This document shows, one piece after another, positions 46,819 through 57,000 of a stretch of 64,000 nt of DNA. Both the position numbers and the translations under genes were made by a program. This stretch comes from Cydia pomonella (lineage: Eukaryota > Arthropoda > Insecta > Lepidoptera > Tortricidae). The stretch is from contig NC_084724.1 of the NCBI RefSeq assembly GCF_033807575.1, forward strand, positions 12,267,228 through 12,331,227, in the 5' to 3' direction. Position 1 is the first letter of the stretch. Each line of letters begins with the position of its first letter. A model generated the notes under the pieces. The model was not told the origin of the DNA and did no database searches. It saw only the letters and a list, made by a program, of their open reading frames with translations.

Positions 46819-47403
46819 TTACATAAGTACTATATTACTTGTAATATTATTATTTCTAATTAAATTTAAATTACAAACTAATTCTAACGGATGATGGTCC
46901 GACCAGTACACGTCATAATGTATTTTTATACTCCGTATTAGTTTCCGTGCCGCTTCAGATACTACACAGTGATCCAGCCAGCTTTTAGTACCATTAATAT
47001 CACTAACATAGGTGTATGTATCCGAGGCCACTCCTAGAATGTCTATGTCCGCACATTGCCATCTAACATCCGCACAAAAGTCTAACAAGTCCTTACCGAA
47101 TCGTCTGCCCGGGTGAGCGTTGAAATCCCCTAATATGAAGACGCAGTCTACCTGGCACTCCTCCACTATTGCCGCCATTTCCCCTAGGCATTCCGTAAAT
47201 TCGGTAAGAGTCTCCGCAGAATCGACGGGCATGTACACAGAGAACACCAAGAGCGAACGATCCGATAACACTATCTTTACAGCAGCGAGTCGCGCACTTT
47301 TACAATGCACAATCGAAACCGATGTAAATAAACATTTCCGCCACAATAACGCCACACCGTGCACCGCCGTACGGCCTACCGCGTAAAATCCCAGCTCCAG
47401 TAT
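46819..47403 (-). pseudogene. LINE AP-endonuclease domain fragment
   Basis: The minus-strand frame runs from about 47403 (ELGFYAVGRTAV) to a stop at 46819, without a credible ATG. It shows VALLWRKC, the FSVYMP block, GDFNAHPG (catalytic D) and SDHHPLE (catalytic DH), in the right order for an APE-type LINE endonuclease. The first endonuclease motifs and the whole RT are missing. A GTG or other start inside the fragment would be artificial. Confidence 0.85.
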
Positions 47404-47780
47404 CGACCGCCGATGCTACACCCTTTCGTAAAAATATTGTCACCGAAATTTAAATGCGACTTTCCTCACTCCAGTGAGTGAGACAAGCTTTCGTCATAAT
47501 GATGATGCCTTTCATTCATGAATGTAAATAAATGTGGTTAACTTTACTTGATGTTTAATTTTATTAACCTTTAATAATGAACTCACTACTGAGGTGAAAA
47601 GTTGCGTGTCACACGAGAGCAGTTATTTTACATCTCGTGTTTTTAACTCCCTCGCTACGCTCAAGATTCTAACTTAGAATCACTCGCTTCGTGATGCAAT
47701 TATAGAATCTTTCGCTTACTCAAAATCAACACTCGCAAGAAAAACCAACTTTCCTGTCTTGTTGCACAAATAACTATGTA
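47404..47780. other. Non-coding
   Basis: No gene was seen. The part at 47640-47760 has several ctcgc.tcg-type phrases (ctcgctacgctcaagattct) of the kind that border other repeats here. Confidence 0.4.
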
Positions 47781-48215
47781 CAGTACATATGGTGCTACTT
47801 TACCGCACTAGTGCGAAAATTAGCGTATTACGTTACTGTGTCGAACATTTAAAGGCCCATATGTACTGTAAAACGTTGTACGATACATGTGCAAATAGGT
47901 AATTCGCAACTCGTGCCGATTTAAAACACTCCCTTCGGTCGTGTTTTAATTTATCGCCACTCGTTTCGAATTTCCTATTTTCGCACTAGTATCGTAATGT
48001 ACTATTACAGTACATACGGTGCTACTATAGTGTTACGCACTAGTGTGTAAATTAGCACATTATGTAACTAAGTATGTCGAAAATTTAAAGGGTCATATGT
48101 ACTGTAAAACGTTGTACGACACATGTGCGAATAGGTAATTCGCAACTCTTGTCGATTTAAAAGACTCCCTTCGGTCGTGTTTCAATTTATCGCCACTAAT
48201 GTATCGTAAATAACT
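47781..48215 (+). repeat. 227-bp tandem repeat, two units
   Basis: Units begin cagtacatatggtgctactt (47781) and cagtacatacggtgctacta (48008). Both contain tgtactgtaaaacgttgtac and ggtaattcgcaactc. The same unit is present, also in tandem, at 57427-58860. Confidence 0.9.
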
Positions 48216-48335
48216 ATTATACAATCGTGATATAATAAATAAATATTATAGGACATTATTACACAAATTGACTAAGTCCCACAGTAAGCTCAATAAGGCT
48301 TGTGTTGAGGGTAATTGGTTAGTCTTATTTGCAGG

Positions 48336-48721
48336 CAATAACGGACCAGCGTTGGACCAAAAATGTTACGTCATGGAAAGGGCCACTAGGGAAACGGGGT
48401 ATAGGAAAACCTGTTACTAGATGGGAAGACGAAATAAAAAATATAGCTGGTCAAAACTGGATGCGAATAGCTCAAGATAGAGATGAGTGGAAAACTCTGG
48501 AGGAGGCCTTCACCTGTGAAGACGGGGTTCTTGCTACATATTAAAATTCATTTTGAAATAGTTTTAGAGCTGCCATTGGGAAGCTATAAGTAATTAAGTT
48601 TGCTTATAGTTTTTTGATGTTGGTTCTAAAATTATTTTAACTTAACTCTAAACAACAATGTTAAAATGTTAAAATTTCGCAAGAAATAAAAGGCTATTTT
48701 ATTTTATTTATTTATTATTTA
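48336..48721 (+). mobile_element. LINE 3' fragment (different family)
   Basis: The frame reads AITDQRWTKNVTSWKGPLGK, then KPVTRWEDEIKNIAGQNWMR and DEWKTLEEAFTCEDG, a typical LINE pol C-terminus, to a stop at 48544. A 3' UTR ends in aaataaaaggctattttatt with TTTA repeats. It is 5'-truncated with no RT motifs. Confidence 0.75.
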
Positions 48722-49308
48722 TTTGCAGGTTCATACATTTGCCATTTAATGCAAGTAGCTAATGTATGAACTCGCAATAAACACTAATCAATGTATAAAC
48801 AGACCCCAATGTCAGCCTCACATACCTGAATGGGCTGTGTGCCACACTTTCCCATGCTGACCTTACATGAAGTTGAATTGAACATAGGTACAGTCAGCTG
48901 CAAAAAGTATGTATCGAAAGAATTGTACTTGGTACTACACTCTTATTACGCTGCGGGCTTAGCATGGTCTTAGTTATCACGCGATATGGTGACAATCTTG
49001 TTGTTAAAATGACAGTTTTCTTCGATTTTATCGTTCACACTACGGTTGCAGACGATAATAGGAGTTATCCACATTTGACAGCGATAGATGACAATCGACA
49101 ATTTGCATAACATGGTCGTCGGATAATTTGACACATTATCCCATTTTGGCAGTTCAATATAGTTAATTTTATCTACGTGCTTCTTAGGTCACGACAAGCG
49201 TTGTCGTGGATGCAAAGCTCATGAAAAAACCTATGTTAAGGTATAAATTATCAGTAAGTATCCGTTTTTCTATGATTTTATTGAGAGTTAGTTAGTTAGT
49301 TAGTAGTG
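48722..49308. other. Non-coding with half of a MITE
   Basis: TA at 48889-48890 followed by cagtcagctgcaaaaagtat is one end of a mariner-type MITE like that at 35743, extending to about 48955 with no right terminus. A GTTA run lies at 49286-49304. The rest is empty. Confidence 0.5.
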
Positions 49309-49410
49309 TAACTCCTCTGGAGTTGCAGGTGTACATAGGCTACGGAGACTGCTTACCATCAGGCGGGCCGTATGCTTGTTTGCCACCGACGTAGCAAAAA
49401 AAAAAAAAAA
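49309..49410 (+). repeat. SINE-like module B with A-run
   Basis: It runs from taactcctctggagttgcag to gccaccgacgtagc followed by 15 A, with a GTTA run just upstream. It is a 5'-truncated copy of the 30403-30730 repeat, lying just upstream of exon 1 of the HARBI1-like gene. Confidence 0.85.
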
Positions 49411-51011
49411 GTTCCGCTGCATATAATATTGTCAATATTTTCTTTGCAGGGATGTCGAAATTTTTTTTTCTTCCAGCTCGCAACTGCTGCAGAGGAAAAA
49501 GAAAGAAGAAGGATTCAGCGACGATCTTTGAGGGACGCTGCAAACCCCTTTGATATGCCGGACGAAGAGTTCCGTCATATATACAGAGTACGAAAGGAGT
49601 TAGTGTTATATATTTGTGAAGAACTCAACGCCGACCTCCAGCCTCACAAGGGTGATGGATTGCCATCTCACCTTAAGGTAAAGCTATAATATTGCAGTGT
49701 TGCTCATATAGTACCAAAAGTTTGTATGTTAAGATACCGCACAATCACACAAAATTAGCTGATACAAATATTTGGGTGAAATTGTTGTTTATAACATAAC
49801 AGAGGTGCTACATTATACCTTAAAATTTAAATATTTCTTAAGCGAAAAAATTTACTTAAATAATTAAGCTGTGTACAACTACTTAAATAAGATTCTAACA
49901 GCATTACATCTGCTGGCTGATGGCAATTATCAACACGGGACTGGTCAGGATCATGGTTTATCTATTGGTCAGACGACTGTAAGCCACAGTATCTCGAACA
50001 ATTTGTAGAACAGAAGGTATGTTCATTGGACCACTGAACTACTAGGCATCAAAAACTGTGAGAGTATACTAGGGCTATCTTAGTAGTTTTTACTTTTTTG
50101 AATAAGCATCAGTGTTGATGTATTGTGTAATGAGATAGGTATTGTTTGATAGTTATGTTCAGGTAGTTAGTTACATTGGATACATAATCTGGAATTGCAA
50201 TACTAGCTAGGTTTGACTAAGGTTAAGTTCTAAAACGTGCCATCTAAAATATGCTCCTTTTTACAGACTTAAAGACCAATGGATAATAGTTTTTCCTGGA
50301 ACTGATCGGTCCCGACGATCAGTTGCCTCAGGATTTGAGGATGCATATGGTCTGCCAAATATCTTGGGTGCAGTAGACTGCACTCAAGTGAAAATATTTC
50401 CCACCTGTGCCACACGGAGTGCAATATCTGAATCGGAAAGGCGTTCACGCTCTTAATGTACAGCTAGTAAGTTTCAATTTTAGTTACAAATAATGATTTT
50501 TTTATATTAATCATAAAATCCTCATCACTGACCACAATGTATGTATATTATAATTAAATAAAGAAATATAAATACTATGGGACAATCTAACACAAATCGA
50601 CTAAGATAATGATGTACCTAATCTAGATTGATTATAATAATTCATTAAAATAATAACTTATATGTTACTACTTGGTTGTCACCAATTCTCAAATAAGAAT
50701 ATAAATAACCTTATATCTTCAGATTGCAGATGTCAACTGTAAGATCTTGGCAGTAAACACGAGGTTTCCTGGCCGTGTGCACGACTCTTTCATATTTAAC
50801 AATTCGTCCATTTAGGATGAATTAAGAAGATTGTACAATGGCCACATTGGGGAGTATTTCCTTCTGGGTAAGCAGAAAATTGTGTATCTGTACCTAGTGT
50901 AAATTTATTCGATGGGGAGACGTGACGTACGCGTTTGCGTTAACTGTCATTTTGTATGGAATTTTGAGTTTCCAAAACATCCCGCTTGGCGCGCTGTTTC
51001 TAAATCCCTTA

Positions 51012-51144
51012 GCACCACTTGCACCATTTCACTAACTCGGGGTTAACTGGTTAACCCTGGAGTTACCATGTTACCAGTACAATTTCACATTGGGTTAACG
51101 GTTTAACCGGTTAACCCCGGGTTATTGGAATGGGGCAAGTGCAT
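51012..51144. mobile_element. MITE in intron 4 (ggttaac-rich TIRs)
   Basis: cacttgcaccatttcactaa... and ...attggaatggggcaagtg form imperfect inverted ends, with internal ggggttaactggttaaccct against ggtttaaccggttaacccc. It is non-coding. Confidence 0.7.
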
Positions 51145-51223
51145 GTTAGTAAATGTACTAAGATCACGACCACAGAATAAATAGTTCATGACTAAGTTAA
51201 TATACCTATCATAATGTAAATAA

Positions 51224-51908
51224 CCGGCCAAGAGCATGTCGGGCCACGCTCAGTGTAGGGTTCCGTAGTTACTCTTCCGTCACAATAAGCTTAACTGGAG
51301 CTTAAAGTGTAGTAAATGGTACCTTTCACCCGAGTTAAACAAATAGGCAAATTTGCATAATCAGTACCTAATTAAAGAAGTCTTTTTACTATGAAGGGAA
51401 AACTTTTTGCGATAACTCAAAAACAGCTAAACTGATCATGTCCGCTATAGTTTTCATTTAATGTCTTTCTTAAGCTCTACTTCCACGATTTTTTTCATAT
51501 TTTTTGGACCTATGGTTCAAAAGTTAGAGGGGGGGGACACATTTTTTTTTCTTTCGGAGCGATTATCTCCGAATATATTCACTTTATCAAAAAATGTTTC
51601 TTGAAAACCCCTATTAGTTTTGAAAGACCTTTCCAACGATACCCCACACTTTAGGGTTGAAGCGAAAAAAAAAATTCACCCCCACTTTACGTGTAGGGGA
51701 GAGGTACCCTAAAAAAAATTAAAATTTTAGATTTTATTGTACGACTTTGTCGGCTTTATTGATTTATATATCCATGCCAAATTTCAGCTTTCTAACACTA
51801 ACGACCACGGAGCAAAGCCTCGGACAGACAGACAGACAGACAGACAGACGGACATGGCGAAACTATAAGGGTTCCGTTTTATGCCATTTGGCTACGGAAC
51901 CCTAAAAA
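51224..51908 (+). mobile_element. agggttccg-family repeat in intron 4
   Basis: It starts accggccaagagcatgtcgg and ends ggctacggaaccctaaaaag. It is nearly identical to the complement of 60873-61600. A GACA repeat lies at 51824-51850. It lies wholly within the transposase intron. Confidence 0.9.
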
Positions 51909-52165
51909 GGCATAAGCAAGGGGGAAGTTTCGTTAGTTGTTCAGATGATTAAGTATTATGTAACCAAAAAATAATAATTTCAGGTGACTCGGGGTATGCT
52001 CTTGAGCCATGGCTCATGACGCCAGTGCTGAATCCTGCCCCGGGAAGCCCAGAAGCAAGGTAGGTACACGGTCTGGCACTGTCGCGTGCGCAACACGATC
52101 AAGCGTACCAATGGGTACCTCAAAAACGTATTCCGGTGCCTGGGCCACGACCGCGTCTTACACTA

Positions 52166-52378
52166 CAGTTCGTTCGCGTTTAGAATGCAGTAAAATCATT
52201 ACAAGCCGCCGGCCTAGCGATGCTCGTAACCAATCAAATCGTTCCCAATTAGAAAATATGCCTTCAAATGATCATTGTCAAACTATATTTTCTAATTGGG
52301 AACGATTTGATTGGTTACGGGCGTAGCTAGGCCGGCCGACAATAATGATTTTACTGCATTCTAAACGCGAACGAACTA
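52166..52378. mobile_element. TA-duplicating MITE inside transposase exon 5
   Basis: The ends cagttcgttcgcgtttagaa and its complement pair over about 90 bp. TA lies on both sides (52164-52165 and 52379-52380). Removing the element plus one TA leaves the reading phase LHY|SPTKA of the transposase, so the insertion is mariner-type and later than the gene. Confidence 0.9.
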
Positions 52379-52481
52379 TACAGCCCGACGAAGGCATCGT
52401 CAATAATAAATGCATGTTGCGTAGTATACAACATAATGCAACATTATAGGTAAGTGAGCTTAACATTGCAGATTCTCATCA

Positions 52482-52770
52482 GTGATAGAGAGGTTAGATA
52501 AGTAACGAAATTTTCTTGTTTCGCGGTAGACCCTCAGGGCCTCCGCTAGCTGACGCGGACGCCCGCCGCGTGCGCACGCTCGCGGGTCCTGCTCCCAGGC
52601 CAATTCCGTCGCACGCGCCCGCGCCACTTAGCGCTATTCATACAATTTGTTATTAGACGGGGCGTCCGTTCGGATAATCCGCGTCAGCTAGCGGAGGCCC
52701 TCAGATTGTGATGGATTGTGGTAGTTGTGACCCCTACGCAGAGTTTCGCGTAATATTCCCTATTAAATGA
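52482..52770 (+). repeat. gggcctaccg-type repeat, interrupted copy
   Basis: It has the same blocks in the same order as 26560-26712 (gatagagaggttagataa, ttcttgtttcgcg, attgtgatggattgtggtag, taatattccctat), split by a MITE. It lies in intron 5 of the transposase. Confidence 0.75.
52538..52699. mobile_element. 162-bp MITE, perfect 22-bp TIRs, CTCAG duplication
   Basis: The TIR begins ggcctccgctagctgacgcg, and 52678-52699 is its exact complement. ctcag is duplicated at 52533-52537 and 52700-52704. The interior is strongly GC-rich. It is inserted in the repeat at 52482-52770. Confidence 0.9.
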
Positions 52771-53457
52771 AGATAAGGGCAAATGGAATAAATTTCATTG
52801 TTCAGCGATTGATGAAGAAAGTTTCACATTTTTACTCTTTATAGTGATGATTAGATTTCTTCTTTAAATTCTAATATTCTTACCGATGTTCTCCTTTTTC
52901 TTGCAGAAATGTTCCCGAGGAAATCGTAGGAGATATTGATGAAGACGCTCCTCAAGAACTTCCTCATCGTCATGCGCAAAACGGACTACTATTAAGAGTG
53001 GCGCAGGAAAAGCGTGCGCGTCTAATAAATACATATTTTGCTTATTACTATGTTTTATTCTGATACAAATACCTACCTAATATACAAAACGTAGAAAAAT
53101 GCGCAATGCTTTAGATTCCCTTAACTTTGTTATGGCTACAGGAAAAATGGGAAAGAGTTAACCATATTATAAAATGTGTATGAACCAAATCCCTTTTTCC
53201 CGCTCTATGTAGTAATATACTAAATAAGTATGTATTTTCTTTCAAGAAATGTAATCAGAACATTATTTTACTAATAAAACACAGTTTTCAAAATCAGTAA
53301 ACTTTAATTCCTTTTGCTCGGAAAACAAATAGGTAAAAACTCAAAAACGCCCCGAAAACCCCCATATAGCAAATTTAATTGAAATCATTTGAGCCATTTT
53401 CGAGATCACCGTAATCATTGACATATATCTAAGGACGGGCCTTATGGGCAATAAGAA

Positions 53458-53929
53458 TAACCGGTCAAGTGCGAGTTCGTTTACCTCGCACACCGAGGGT
53501 TCCGTACAAACTTCAAATTTTCTCATGAAAGACTTGACCAATGTAAAAAAAACAATTTTTATTCTTAAACTTCGGAGATGAGAGAGGGGGGGGGGATGGT
53601 ATTATTTTCACATTTTCCTTCATACGTAAATTTTTTTTTCACAATGAAAACAAAAAATTGTTTTGTTATTTTCAATTTGAGCTCTTTCAAATGATACCCC
53701 ACTTGACCTATTTAACTAGACTTTGCAATTTTACCCCCTCTTCATATTGGGAATTTTCCATTATTAATACTTACAAATAAAATAAAATAAATACACATCC
53801 AATATGTTTGGGTCAGCGTTATTCATTACTATTCCAAATTTCACATCGATAGCTTAAGTACTTCTCGAGATATTTAGCAATAGCACCATAAGGGTTCCTT
53901 TTGGACCTTTTTGGTACGGAACCCTAATA
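53458..53929 (+). repeat. agggttccg-family repeat, subfamily 2
   Basis: It starts taaccggtcaagtgcgagtt and ends ttggtacggaaccctaataa, with agggttccgta near the start and ataagggttcc near the end. It shares termini but not most of its body with the 45452 copy. It fills most of the space between the two convergent Harbinger genes. Confidence 0.8.
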
Positions 53930-54000
53930 AACATACGGTGTGTATTTTTGATATGGCCGCAAACGTAAACTAGACGGAGGGTGCGAGGACAGCGCTTAGC

Positions 54001-57000
54001 TCAGACGTCTTCCTCTTCCATTATAACTGTGTCTTCCAAGTTCTCAATAATCTCGGTGTCCTCCAATGTGTTAATACTGGAACAATACCAAAATATAATT
54101 TATAATAATAATTAAGAAGTGGGTCCTTTATTCAAGGTACGAGATATTAACGGTGATTACTTTTGAAGCCACATCCATATATGTGTGTAAGTTGAGTCTC
54201 TCGAGCAACTCGCAGATGGCGTTGCAATCGTTTAAAAAACATGTCACTAGGTACAACAAACCCAAAGGAACAAAACCGACATTAGACGATTCGATGGTAA
54301 TCCCAGCCAGTGTAGACGTGCCTCGGCCGAGGCGGCGCACTAGGGCGAGGAAAACGCGCGCTCCGCCTCGTCCGAGGCACGTCTACACTGGCCGTTTTGT
54401 GCGTGAGGAAGTTGCCTGGCGCGTATGCTCGCTCTGTGTGGACCCGGCTATTTGAGTTACTTTTGTTTGGTGACTAACTAATCAAAGATGAAATAAGATT
54501 TACCACAATTATGAATGAGGAGTAGAAATTCACGATAAAAAAGCTATGCATTTGACATTTCGAAAGACCTCCGTCTACACTAGCACCCCTAGTGGCGAAA
54601 TTAAACGCGGTAGCACTCATTCGGGCGTTAATAATATTGTATTCCAAAGGCTCTCATACACGAAAATAAGATCTTGCTCCTTGGAAAGGTCAGAGGATGA
54701 ACCTATAATTAGTCAGGTAGTTCAACCTCAGGGTAGGAGTGCTTGTTCATTCGTTCGCGTGTTATTACTAGTACATACTACTTAAACAATAAATAATACG
54801 TTTATTTGTTAGTTGATATGAGCAAAGAAAATTTGAAATAGAGGTGGATTGTCAATGAAAATTTGGTAGCTACAGCAGATTTACTGCCATCTTTAGGCAC
54901 ACGATTAAAACTTTTAGAACGCCATTTGACTTTGATCCTTATTCTTTTACTGATGTGTCAAATTTGTTAAATATCAGAAAGGGGCGCCATATTACCGGGC
55001 ATAACCCGGCCCGGGCCTTTGATCTATTAGATGGCGCCACTTTTTGATATTTAACAAATTATACACATATCAGTGTACGGATAAGGATCAAAGTCAAATG
55101 ACGTTCTAAAAGTTTTAATCATGTGTCGAAAAATTGCAGTAAATTTACTGTGGCTACAAAGGTTTCTTTGAGAATCCACCTGTTTCAAATTTTCTTTGAT
55201 ATCAGTATTAAAAGTCTTACCGATTCGCCAACAAGTCGTGCCCCTCCTTCAAAACACTCCATTTTTGTTTCTGCGCCTCATTAAAAATTTTCAGTTCGTT
55301 CAGGATATCCTGTCAACATAAAATATGTTATAGCAAGTTTAATCTAAGTGGTATCACAGAGCACATAATAAATAGCGCCATCTACCACAATGGAGATTAT
55401 CTGTTCTACATAACTACATTTACTTGTTCCAGCTCATACTAAAGTTGCACAAGAAAGCCTTCATATACCACTGATTTCTTACGGGCTCCCCGTATACCTA
55501 CTTATTGTGGGAATACAGAATTTGAGTCAAACATATCCATACACAATTTACGGTATTAACAGCTTTATATCTTATTTCTGTTATGATAACTGACTCACAC
55601 AAAATATAACTATAATAAGTTGTCAAATTTTATGAACATTTAACTATTAACAACAACCAACACCAGATTTGACTATTATGATACTACCAAACGCTGATAT
55701 ATACCGCACACGAATGAGAAGCTAATAGGTTACTTAGGATTGAATAAGTCTAGTGTTATGAAATATATTAGTAATAATAACATTGCCGTGTACCGTCCAG
55801 TCAAACATATGACCATGGTCAAGATTTCAAGATAAATAAAATTCCAGCCTTTCAATAAAATGCATGTTAATTATAAGTTTCATAATAACCCTCTTATGGG
55901 TAGTTGGTGGTGTTATTTTATTTAAACGGCACTGTACGATACGAGAAATCCCGAAATGTAGATTTTGCGATTGCTCGCGTATATATATATTTATTATTTG
56001 TATGTTTTATCAATACAAATAAGGTCAGATGGGGTAAGCGAAATATGGAGGCAAGAGAAACACTTGTAGGGAATGGTACGTCAAGTATGGAGCTTACAGG
56101 CTTTATGTACGCATTCTTACTGCCAAGTTACTGTTTTTCTTGTCCCAAGTTAAATAAACAATGTTTCTCGTACTCAACCTGATCTTAAAACAGAATTATT
56201 AGTTCATAAATTAATTAATTACTCTTAAAATATTATCATGCTCATGCTGCAGATGATTAAATTGTGCTGTCGAAGGTGCCGGTTCCGTCGTGCGGTTGCG
56301 GGGCAAGTACACAGAGCTGTGTACTTGACGTGCAGGCAGGACAAGACGTGCGGGTTGGGCGGTTATTGCGGAACGAGCGAGAAGGGCGGGACGGGCATAG
56401 CGGGCGGAAAGGGCGGCAAGAGAGGGACGTTCGGGTAGTCCAGGACTTGTGGGCAGTACTGAATGCGTGGAGCGTATAGGGCTGGCAGAAGGAGAGGGAG
56501 ACGAGGACAAATGAGAGGTGGAGAAGTGGGGTTGTTCGCTGAGCAAGGCCGCAGTAACGGTGGCGGTTGTTGGAACAACAACGAGATTTTCAGCAGTGGC
56601 AGAAAACGTGCTGCCAGCCACACTGTTCCCAGCACCCGAAAACTCAACGTAGTCGTCAATCTGAGGCAATGAGCACATGCAAGTTTAAAATATTTGTTAT
56701 AAGAATGAAAACAAGCAAAAGATTGTAAAAACTTTTACCCGACTATGATTTTTTTCTTAACTATAGCACCTCTTCCTTGTCCAAAGTCAGTTAAATATTA
56801 TTATGTAGTCTATGTCACCCCATAAAAATGAACCTATAAACACCTCATTCACCAAAATTGATTAGTAATTTATACACAACAAAAACATACCGGCATATAT
56901 ACGGCATCCATACGTAGACTGCTAAAATCCTAACCCTTCCCATTCTCATAGTCGGGTAAAAATAATTCCGGTTAAACCAAACCAAAAACTTAAAAAGTAA

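Larger units (their letters stand above)
49477..53063 (+). pseudogene. HARBI1-like: HARBI1-like PIF/Harbinger transposase, six exons, inactivated
   Basis: Exons are inferred from homology plus GT/AG sites: 49477-49677, 49892-50016, 50267-50466, 50723-50867, 51984-52449 (with a MITE at 52166-52378) and 52907-53063. Motifs in order are RDAANPFDMPDEEF, LTALHLLADGNYQHGTG, GAVDCTQVK (first catalytic Asp), YLNRKGVHALNVQL, FPGRVHDSF (second Asp), GDSGYALEPWL, then NTIKRTNGYLKN, where families have Glu in the position of this Lys, and SPTKASSIINACC. Defects are TAG in exon 2 (about 50006), a frameshift in exon 3, TAG in exon 4 (50813-50815), a frameshift near 52060 and the MITE. The junction between exons 4 and 5 restores LLGDSGY exactly. 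An intact protein would cut and paste the element as a DDE nuclease. Confidence 0.85.

Noticed and set aside
56238..56672. Plus-strand frames of 66-71 codons
   Set aside because: They are antisense to exon C of the Myb-like gene, whose splice sites and phase support the minus strand.
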